This document shows positions 1 through 4,880 of a stretch of 5,419 bases of DNA, piece after piece. The translations under genes were made by a program, and so were the position numbers. Positions within the stretch are counted from its first letter, which is position 1, and each line of letters begins with the position of its first letter. The notes below the pieces were generated by a model, which saw only the letters and a program-made list of their open reading frames with translations, ran no database searches and was not told the DNA's origin. Source of the stretch: Paracoccaceae bacterium (GTDB taxonomy: Bacteria; Pseudomonadota; Alphaproteobacteria; Rhodobacterales; Rhodobacteraceae); NCBI GenBank assembly GCA_002746395.1, contig NVXA01000001.1, positions 201,428 through 206,846 on the forward strand, in the 5' to 3' direction.

Positions 1-314
1 GCCCCGATGGTGGCCCCCGTGATGTTATATAGTGCCCCGGGGAACAGCCCGAACAGGAACCCGCCTGTCAGCGAAATAATCGCCGCGCCGGGCAGCGAGA
101 ATGCCACAATCGCGATATAAACTCCGATAAATCCAAGCGATGCCACGATAAAATTCGCATCCCGCCACACCAATAATGCCTCGCGGTTGTCGCGCAACGA
201 TTCAAAACTAAGATAATCCTTAAGTGTAAAGAACCCTATTATCGCGACGATCACGATTCCGATTAGCGGCAACATCTTTCGCACCGAGAACCCGTTTGAT
301 TTAGCTGTTGCCAT
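1..314 (-). CDS. TVP38/TMEM64 family (VTT domain) membrane protein, N-terminal part
   Basis: This is the 5' part of a gene that leaves the window at base 1. Its 104 codons are open, starting from an ATG at 314-312. An AGGAGA ribosome binding site lies on the minus strand at 325-320, 5 nt before the ATG, which supports this start. The protein has a short basic N-terminus and a first hydrophobic segment at about residues 14-30. A polar stretch with several charged residues (32-54) follows, then a second hydrophobic segment at about 55-73. Next comes a Pro/Gly-rich hydrophobic block, LPGAAIISLTGGFLFG (74-89), which resembles the start of the VTT (SNARE-associated/DedA-like) domain. Family members are inner-membrane proteins whose bacterial substrates are mostly undefined; relatives in eukaryotes and the DedA group are linked to lipid scrambling or flipping. 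The gene diverges from the rpmH cluster, so no shared function is implied. The family call is fairly secure, but the substrate is unknown and the C-terminal half cannot be seen. Confidence 0.8.
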   Translation of the reverse strand, partial: MATAKSNGFSVRKMLPLIGIVIVAIIGFFTLKDYLSFESLRDNREALLVWRDANFIVASLGFIGVYIAIVAFSLPGAAIISLTGGFLFGLFPGALYNITGATIG

Positions 315-339
315 GAAAATCTCCTACAATAGCGTAATT

Positions 340-367
340 GCGTTGCACCCTATTTGCAGCGTTGCAC
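340..367. repeat. Short direct repeat upstream of the TVP38-family gene
   Basis: The 9-mer GCGTTGCAC occurs at 340-348 and again at 359-367, 19 bp apart start to start, which is close to two turns of the helix. It lies 26-53 bp upstream of the leftward start codon, in that gene's probable 5' leader or promoter. It could be a pair of protein-binding half-sites, or chance; no known operator was recognised. Confidence 0.3.
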
Positions 368-495
368 GCACTTGCGAAAGGGGCCTCACGCGTCCTTGAT
401 TGGAATTCATCTAATGTTTCAGTAATGTGCAAACAACCACGGCTTCGGTGCGGCAAATGTTTCTAAAAACAGGGCGTTTTTCCGTTGAATCCGAA

Positions 496-524
496 TTGAC
501 TTCCGATAACACTGGGCCTAAACA
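496..524 (+). promoter_or_regulatory. Probable promoter of the rpmH cluster
   Basis: TTGACT at 496-501 matches the -35 consensus at five of six positions. It is followed after 17 bp by TAAACA (519-524), a poor but acceptable -10 box of the relaxed kind common in alphaproteobacteria. Transcription would then begin near 531, giving a leader of about 50 nt before rpmH. This is the best match in the intergenic region, but it is read by eye only. Confidence 0.45.
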
Positions 525-583
525 GCCATTTCAGAATTTCCGGTCAGGCGAATCCCTTCGCTTATCCGAGCAGGAGTGAGAAA

Positions 584-718
584 ATGAAACGTACTTTCCA
601 GCCGAGCAACCTTGTTCGTAAACGCCGCCACGGTTTCCGTTCGCGCATGGCAACTAAAAACGGTCGCAAGATTGTTAACCGTCGTCGTGCCCAAGGCCGC
701 AAAAGCCTAACTGCGTAA
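584..718 (+). CDS. rpmH: 50S ribosomal protein bL34
   Basis: This is a complete 44-residue protein, the usual length for bL34. It begins [19 protein letters not shown] and ends in the basic stretch [12 protein letters not shown], both typical of the family. The protein is very rich in Arg and Lys and sits on 23S rRNA in the large ribosomal subunit. The start is fixed by an AGGAG ribosome binding site at 572-576, 7 nt upstream, the textbook arrangement for a highly expressed gene. rnpA begins about 20 nt downstream, so the two are almost certainly cotranscribed, as in most bacteria. No terminator separates them, although a strong stem-loop at 741-806 lies just after the stop and may set different output levels for the two genes. 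The identification is secure. Confidence 0.98.
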   Translation: MKRTFQPSNLVRKRRHGFRSRMATKNGRKIVNRRRAQGRKSLTA

Positions 719-738
719 AACCGACTAGGTTACAGTTT

Positions 739-1161
739 ATGAAACCGCCGGAGGCAGACCGCGAACCCATCCAAGGGAACGCCGGTGAAATGCCCCCGGC
801 GGTTTCTGTTTGCCCAACGGAAACTTTGCGTAAACGCAGTGATTTCCTGCTGGCCGCCCGTGCGCGTCGCCAATCCGCCAAGGGTTTGCTGTTGCAAGCG
901 CGCCACCGGGACGACGAAAACCTGATCCGCATCGGCTATACCTGCTCCAAGAAAGTCGGCAATGCCGTGGCCCGCAACCGCGCCAAACGCCGCCTCCGCG
1001 AAGCTGCCCGCGCCGTTTTACCCACGCAAGGGCACGCTGGTTGGGATTACGTCCTGATTGGTCGCCACCTTGAAACCGCCGACCGCCCGTTCCATTTGTT
1101 GGTTGAAGACCTGCAAACCGCGCTGTCCAGAATACACGCGCCGCGAAAGCCCCGAAAATGA
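739..1161 (+). CDS. rnpA: Ribonuclease P protein component
   Basis: RnpA is the protein subunit that joins the catalytic RNase P RNA to cut the 5' leader from pre-tRNA. The diagnostic RNR motif [18 protein letters not shown] is at residues 71-88, preceded by IRIGYTCS. An early block, [16 protein letters not shown] (30-45), fits the N-terminal substrate-binding face of the fold, and GWDYVLIGR (101-109) is the later conserved strand. At 140 residues the model is slightly long for the family. The extra length is a low-conservation N-terminus of about 28 residues. The start is uncertain: ATG 739 has only a weak TAGGT (726-730) upstream, while in-frame ATG 790 would give 123 residues but lies inside a strong stem. 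I prefer 739, because residues 1-6 (MKPPEA) resemble the N-termini I recall from related organisms. The last 4 nt overlap yidD. The function is secure and the start moderate. Confidence 0.95.
   Translation: MKPPEADREPIQGNAGEMPPAVSVCPTETLRKRSDFLLAARARRQSAKGLLLQARHRDDENLIRIGYTCSKKVGNAVARNRAKRRLREAARAVLPTQGHAGWDYVLIGRHLETADRPFHLLVEDLQTALSRIHAPRKPRK
741..806 (+). promoter_or_regulatory. Long stem-loop at the start of rnpA
   Basis: GAAACCGCCGGAGGCA (741-756) pairs with TGCCCCCGGCGGTTTC (791-806) to form a 16-position stem. It has 15 Watson-Crick pairs, one A-C mismatch (752/795) and a 34-nt loop. The stem begins with the G of the ATG at 739 and its right arm contains the T and G of the alternative ATG at 790. 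It is not followed by a T-run, so it is not a classical intrinsic terminator. Possible roles are slowing rnpA translation, protecting the 3' end of a processed rpmH message, or marking an RNase cut. The pairing is seen directly; the role is inference. Confidence 0.5.
802..824 (+). promoter_or_regulatory. Second hairpin in rnpA, overlapping the right arm of the first stem
   Basis: GTTTCTGTT (802-810) can pair with AACGGAAAC (816-824) through nine contiguous pairs, one of them a U-G wobble, around the 5-nt loop TGCCC. Positions 802-806 are also used by the 741-806 stem, so only one structure can form at a time. A hairpin of this size alone is close to what chance allows; the overlap with the longer stem is what makes it worth recording. 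Confidence 0.3.
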
Positions 1162-1400
1162 CACCACTCGCCTTTATCATCAGTTTACCTGTCAAATTAT
1201 ACCGCGTTGTTGGCAGCCCATGGGTTGGCCGCAACTGCCGCTATCAACCGACATGTTCGGCCTATGCGCTGGAAGCACTTGAAAAGCACGGCGCGATCAA
1301 AGGCACATGGCTTGCGATCAAACGCATCGGCCGTTGCCACCCTTTTGGCCGCGACGGATACGATCCCGTTCCTGAAAAGCACGACCATAAACATGACTGA
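1158..1400 (+). CDS. yidD: Membrane protein insertion efficiency factor YidD
   Basis: YidD is a small, membrane-associated protein that aids YidC-dependent insertion of inner-membrane proteins. This copy has 80 residues, normal for the family. It contains the hallmark block [20 protein letters not shown] (24-43), then [20 protein letters not shown] (44-63) and GYDPVP (67-72). The three conserved cysteines are Cys27, Cys33 and Cys60. The N-terminal 20 residues form a short amphipathic or hydrophobic helix that probably lies on the membrane. The start codon overlaps the rnpA stop (ATGA, 1158-1161) and no strong ribosome binding site precedes it, so translation is probably coupled to rnpA. The tail EKHDHKHD is rich in His and charged residues, and its end is encoded by bases that also form the ttcA start. 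The rnpA-yidD pairing is conserved across bacteria, and yidC follows one gene later. The identification is secure. Confidence 0.96.
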   Translation: MTPLAFIISLPVKLYRVVGSPWVGRNCRYQPTCSAYALEALEKHGAIKGTWLAIKRIGRCHPFGRDGYDPVPEKHDHKHD

Positions 1401-2226
1401 AGCCTCCGAAATCCATCCGCTGTTTGAGGGTGCGCCAACCTCGACCACCTTCAAAAAACTGCGCAAACGCATCATCCGCCAAACCCGCGAAGCGATCGAG
1501 CAGTATGGTATGGTTGAGCGCGACGCCAAATGGCTGGTCTGCGTATCGGGTGGCAAAGACAGCTATACGTTGCTGGCCGCCCTCGCCGAATTGCAATGGC
1601 GCGGCCTACTGCCGGTTGAAATCCTTGCTTGCAATTTGGATCAAGGCCAGCCCGGTTTCCCCTCAACCGTTCTGCCCGAATTCCTCGAGCGCATGAAAGT
1701 CCCCCACCGGATCGAATACAAGGACACCTATTCCGTCGTTATCGACAAAATCCCCGACACCAAAACCTTTTGTAGCCTTTGTTCCCGCCTGCGCCGTGGC
1801 AACCTTTACCGCGTTGCGCGCGAAGAAGGCTGTTCCGCCATCGTCCTTGGCCATCACCGAGACGACATCCTTGAAACCTTCATGATGAGCCTGTTTCACG
1901 GCGGCAAACTGGCCACTATGCCCCCCAAACTGGTTAACGACGAAGGCGACCTATTCGTTTACCGCCCCCTCGCCCATGTAGCCGAGGAAGACTGCGAAAA
2001 ATTCGCCGCCGCGATGAACTATCCGGTCATCCCGTGTGATCTGTGCGGGTCTCAAGACGGCTTGCAGCGCCAGCAGGTCAAACAGATGTTGAACGCATGG
2101 GAAAAGAACTCCCCGGGGCGTCGCCAAGTTATGTTTAAGGCCCTAACTAACGCAAACCCGTCGCATCTGCTGGATTCCAGCCTATTTGACTTCGCTGGGC
2201 TGCAAAGACGCACCATTAAACCTTGA
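1393..2226 (+). CDS. ttcA: tRNA 2-thiocytidine(32) synthetase TtcA
   Basis: TtcA activates C32 of certain tRNAs with ATP and replaces its oxygen with sulfur, using an iron-sulfur cluster. The 277-residue protein shows the PP-loop SGGKDS at 52-57 in the context [14 protein letters not shown]. It also has the family motif LDQGQPGFP (82-90), the paired cysteines of [11 protein letters not shown] (Cys127, Cys130), [11 protein letters not shown] (153-163), and IPCDLCGSQ (Cys215, Cys218). Known family members bind the cluster through the first pair plus one cysteine of the second. LFDF near the C-terminus (264-267) is also conserved. The ATG at 1393 overlaps the last 8 nt of yidD and opens into the family-like [15 protein letters not shown]. 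The reading frame stays open further upstream, but that extension is a shadow of yidD. No strong ribosome binding site is visible, which suggests coupling to yidD. The function is secure. Confidence 0.96.
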   Translation: MTEASEIHPLFEGAPTSTTFKKLRKRIIRQTREAIEQYGMVERDAKWLVCVSGGKDSYTLLAALAELQWRGLLPVEILACNLDQGQPGFPSTVLPEFLERMKVPHRIEYKDTYSVVIDKIPDTKTFCSLCSRLRRGNLYRVAREEGCSAIVLGHHRDDILETFMMSLFHGGKLATMPPKLVNDEGDLFVYRPLAHVAEEDCEKFAAAMNYPVIPCDLCGSQDGLQRQQVKQMLNAWEKNSPGRRQVMFKALTNANPSHLLDSSLFDFAGLQRRTIKP

Positions 2227-2298
2227 CCTTTCGGCCCTATCCCTGTTGAAGGCACAGAGAAGAAAAACGTGACGAATTCCCGCTATCCGGAGTGAACG
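2227..2298 (+). promoter_or_regulatory. 72-bp gap before yidC with its ribosome binding site
   Basis: This is the only sizeable gap inside the cluster downstream of rnpA. GGAG (2289-2292) sits 6 nt before the yidC ATG and fixes that start. TTGACC (2223-2228, overlapping the ttcA stop) could be a -35 box, but at 17 bp the -10 position reads TTGAAG (2246-2251), which is poor. A nine-codon mini reading frame (GTG 2269 to TGA 2293-2295) ends at the yidC ribosome binding site; nothing shows that it is translated. I see no terminator hairpin. Confidence 0.4.
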
Positions 2299-4125
2299 AT
2301 GGAAGACAATAACAAAAACCTGCTTTTAGCCACTGGCCTTAGCTTTCTGGTGATCTTTGTATGGTTCATCCTGTTCCCCCCGGCCGAGCAAGAATTGCTG
2401 CCGGAAGCCACCGAAACAGCCACCGTCCAAGTTGACGGCGTGGCCAGCGTTCCACAGGCCGACGGTACATTTATTGCCGCCGCCCCTGCTCAAGTCGTTA
2501 CCCCCGAAGCAAGCCGTGAAAACGCACTGGCCCAGACCGACCGTGTCGAGATTAAAACTGGCCGCGTTTCTGGCTCTATCTCGCTGCTTGGTGGTCGTAT
2601 CGACGATTTGCACCTCACGGATTACAACGTCGTTCAGGGCGACGATTCTGATACAGTAACGCTTCTTTCACCCGCAAATTCCGCTGCCCCGTATTACACG
2701 GTCCACGGTTGGGCCCCTGCCGGAGGCCTCGACGCCTCCGCTGTTCCGGGTGCTACAACGGTCTGGACGGTTGAAAGTGGCCGCATTCTAACCGAAACCA
2801 CCCCGCTTACCATCATGTGGGACAACGGGGCCGGCCTTGTTTTCCGTCGCACGATATCGGTTGATGAAAACTATATGTTCTCCATCACGCAGCACGTTGA
2901 AAACAACACCAACGCCGCCGTGCGCATGCAGCCCTACGGCATTATCGCGCGCAAAGGCGAGCCTGAAACACTGGGCATGTACCTGCTGCACGAAGGCGTT
3001 GTTCGCGCCCAAGACGGTGAATTGCAGGAAATTAAATACAAGAACATGCCTGACGAACCATTCGATGCCGCCGAGGGTGGCAACATTGATCGCGTCGACG
3101 TGCTTGAAAGCGGCTGGATCGGCATGACCGACAAATACTGGATGACAACCCTGATCCCGCTTCCGGGTCAGCCTTTCGCATCCGTATCGAAATACACGCC
3201 TGCCAACGATACATATCAGGCCGATATGCGCCTGCCGGTGATGGAAATTTCAGGCGGTCAAGACGCCGAGGTTACCACGTTGTTGTTCGCCGGTGCCAAA
3301 GAAGTATCTACCATCCGCGCCTACCAAGAAGAACTTGGTATCGACAAGTTCGTCGACTCGGTTGACTGGGGCATCTTCTTCTTCATCACCAAGCCGATCT
3401 TTGCACTGCTGAACCTGATCCACGGCTGGATTGGCAACATGGGTTGGTCGATCATCGGCTTGACCCTCGTTATCAAAGCCATTTTGTCACCACTGGCCTA
3501 TAAATCCTACGTTTCCATGGCGAAGATGAAAAAGCTTCAGCCAGAAATGGAAGAGTTGAAAAAGCGCACGGGCGACGACAAGCAAGCCATGCAAAAAGAA
3601 ATGATGGAGCTGTACAAGAAGAACAAGGTGAATCCCGCTTCGGGCTGTTTGCCAATCCTTCTGCAAATTCCGATCTTCTTCTCGCTCTATAAAGTGTTGT
3701 TCGTCACGATCGAAATGCGTCACGCGCCGTTCATTGGCTGGATTCAAGATCTCTCGATGCCAGACCCAAGCTCTTTCCTGAACTTGTTTGGCCTACTGCC
3801 ATATGCCCCCCCCGGACCGGAAAGCTTTTTTGCGATTTTCTCGATCGGCGTATTCCCGATCCTAATGGGTGTAACCATGTGGATGCAGCAAAAACTAAAT
3901 CCCGCCCCCACAGACAAAACCCAAGCGATGATCTTCGCGTGGATGCCATGGGTATTCATGTTCATGCTCGGTAATTTTGCATCGGGCCTCGTTATCTACT
4001 GGGTGGCCAACAACACCATCACGTTCATCCAGCAGTATGCAATCATGCGCTCGCAAGGCGTGAAACCGGATGTGTTCGGCAACATCATATCCAGCTTCCG
4101 CAAGGATAAAGACGCCAAAGAATGA
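2299..4125 (+). CDS. yidC: Membrane protein insertase YidC
   Basis: YidC inserts and folds inner-membrane proteins, alone or with SecYEG. At 608 residues it is longer than the E. coli protein (548), as is usual in alphaproteobacteria. The start NKNLLLATGLSFLVIF lies in the first membrane segment (about 8-27). A Pro/Ala/Glu-rich linker (28-75) and the large periplasmic P1 domain (about 80-345) follow. The conserved core has an amphipathic helix (about 357-378), TM2 (382-402), a charged cytoplasmic coiled loop with MAKMKKLQPEMEELKKR (407-423), TM3 (about 450-470), TM4 (about 508-530) and TM5-6 (about 543-580). The groove position held by Arg366 in E. coli is Lys393 here, by my alignment. The basic C-tail (FRKDKDAKE) could contact ribosomes. 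The start is set by GGAG 6 nt upstream. The stop overlaps the MOSC start (ATGA). The identification is secure. Confidence 0.98.
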   Translation: MEDNNKNLLLATGLSFLVIFVWFILFPPAEQELLPEATETATVQVDGVASVPQADGTFIAAAPAQVVTPEASRENALAQTDRVEIKTGRVSGSISLLGGRIDDLHLTDYNVVQGDDSDTVTLLSPANSAAPYYTVHGWAPAGGLDASAVPGATTVWTVESGRILTETTPLTIMWDNGAGLVFRRTISVDENYMFSITQHVENNTNAAVRMQPYGIIARKGEPETLGMYLLHEGVVRAQDGELQEIKYKNMPDEPFDAAEGGNIDRVDVLESGWIGMTDKYWMTTLIPLPGQPFASVSKYTPANDTYQADMRLPVMEISGGQDAEVTTLLFAGAKEVSTIRAYQEELGIDKFVDSVDWGIFFFITKPIFALLNLIHGWIGNMGWSIIGLTLVIKAILSPLAYKSYVSMAKMKKLQPEMEELKKRTGDDKQAMQKEMMELYKKNKVNPASGCLPILLQIPIFFSLYKVLFVTIEMRHAPFIGWIQDLSMPDPSSFLNLFGLLPYAPPGPESFFAIFSIGVFPILMGVTMWMQQKLNPAPTDKTQAMIFAWMPWVFMFMLGNFASGLVIYWVANNTITFIQQYAIMRSQGVKPDVFGNIISSFRKDKDAKE

Positions 4126-4880
4126 GCGCAAATGTTGCCCATATCTGGCGCCATCCGATCAAAAGCCATGGCCGCGAGGAAATCTCGGAGGCGTTCCTGA
4201 CGGAAGGTAAATGCCTTCCGTGGGATCGCGTCTGGGCGGTTGCCCACGAACGGTCGTGCTTTGATGTGGAACGCCCAAGCTGGCAACCCCCCAACGAATT
4301 TTCGCGCGGCGCGAAATCGCCCCGCCTTCAGGCGATCACGGTTTACGTTGATGAACGCCTTGGCAAACTAACCCTAAGCCACCCCGATTGCGTGGACATC
4401 ACGATTGACCCGAACGACCAAGGCGGCGCCAACCTGCTTGTCCAATGGGTCATGCCCATATCAAACGGCGCGCGCATGTTGCCTTCGCGTCTCGTTCGTG
4501 CCGCGCAACCAATGACTGACACAGATTTCCAGTCTATCTCGATCATCAACTTGGCCTCGCACCGCGAAATCGAAGGGAAAGTGGGCAAACCCCTTTCCCC
4601 GAACCGCTGGCGCGCCAACATCCATGTGGATGGCTGGGAACCGTGGGCCGAAAAAGACATGATCGGCAAACGCCTCCGTATCGGCGATGCCGAACTGGAA
4701 ATCCGCGAAGAAATCACGCGCTGCATGGCCACCACGGTCAACACAGAAACTGGCGAGCGTGACGCTGATACCCTTGGAACATTAAACAAAACCTTCGGAC
4801 ACCAAGAAATGGGCGTCTACGCCGTCGTGGTTAATTCTGGCCGCATCCGTCAACAAGACACAGTCGAGGTGCTATCATGA
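4122..4880 (+). CDS. MOSC-domain protein (MOSC N-terminal beta-barrel plus MOSC domain)
   Basis: MOSC domains occur in molybdenum cofactor sulfurase C-termini, mARC and YcbX/YiiM-type proteins, and are thought to handle sulfur or molybdenum cofactor. This 252-residue protein starts with VAHIWRHPIKSHGREEI (5-21) and GKCLPWDRVWAV (29-40), the pattern of the N-terminal barrel. The MOSC part includes SISIINLAS (138-146), RWRANIHVDG (162-171), GKRLRIGDAELEIREEITRC (182-201) and GHQEMGVYAVV (226-236). Cys201 matches the conserved MOSC cysteine thought to bind sulfur or the cofactor. There is no attached sulfurase (NifS-like) or ferredoxin domain, and no signal peptide or membrane segment, so it should be cytosolic. 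The ATG overlaps the yidC stop by 4 nt. No ribosome binding site lies at proper distance, so coupling is likely. I recall MOSC genes at this place in related genomes. The substrate is unknown. Confidence 0.9.
   Translation: MSANVAHIWRHPIKSHGREEISEAFLTEGKCLPWDRVWAVAHERSCFDVERPSWQPPNEFSRGAKSPRLQAITVYVDERLGKLTLSHPDCVDITIDPNDQGGANLLVQWVMPISNGARMLPSRLVRAAQPMTDTDFQSISIINLASHREIEGKVGKPLSPNRWRANIHVDGWEPWAEKDMIGKRLRIGDAELEIREEITRCMATTVNTETGERDADTLGTLNKTFGHQEMGVYAVVVNSGRIRQQDTVEVLS
4866..4870 (+). promoter_or_regulatory. Ribosome binding site of engB inside the MOSC gene
   Basis: GAGGT lies 6 nt before the ATG at 4877, within the last codons of the MOSC gene. It supports this start for engB over later in-frame ATGs, and it lets engB recruit its own ribosomes as well as those ending the gene before. 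Confidence 0.7.

Larger units (their letters stand above)
315..583. other. Divergent intergenic region between the TVP38-family gene and rpmH
   Basis: This 269-bp stretch has no convincing gene on either strand. It holds the ribosome binding site of the leftward gene, a 9-bp direct repeat close to that gene (340-367), a probable rpmH promoter (496-524) and the rpmH ribosome binding site (AGGAG, 572-576). A small A/T hairpin (AAAAAC 465-470 with GTTTTT 476-481) is too weak to call. I saw no convincing promoter for the leftward gene and no cluster of DnaA boxes. Confidence 0.7.

Noticed and set aside
396..409. FNR-like sequence TTGATTGGAATTCA
   Set aside because: Only the first half matches TTGAT; the second half (ATTCA against ATCAA) is poor, and no promoter was found at a fitting distance.
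465..481. A/T hairpin (AAAAAC with GTTTTT) as a terminator
   Set aside because: The stem is six mostly A-T pairs with no GC-rich core, so it is too weak for an intrinsic terminator.
315..583. Replication origin next to rpmH
   Set aside because: In some bacteria oriC lies near rpmH-dnaA, but there is no dnaA here and no cluster of DnaA boxes; TTATCCGAG (562-570) is a single poor match.
737..1234. Long open frame on the minus strand opposite rnpA
   Set aside because: It lies antisense to a clear rnpA, shows no recognisable domain and is expected as a shadow in GC-rich coding DNA. The same applies to the other antisense frames across ttcA, yidC, the MOSC gene and engB.
1207..1392. Upstream in-frame extension of ttcA (longer 339-residue reading frame)
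   Set aside because: It overlaps yidD in another frame and its sequence does not resemble TtcA; the family-like N-terminus begins at the ATG at 1393.
2721..2740. GC-rich 7-bp hairpin (CGGAGGC with GCCTCCG) inside yidC
   Set aside because: Perfect stems of seven pairs with short loops are expected a few times by chance in a window this size, and it lies within the coding sequence of the periplasmic domain.
3322..3340. Perfect 7-bp hairpin TACCAAG with CTTGGTA inside yidC
   Set aside because: It is at chance level and codes for an ordinary part of YidC; no terminator-like T-run follows.
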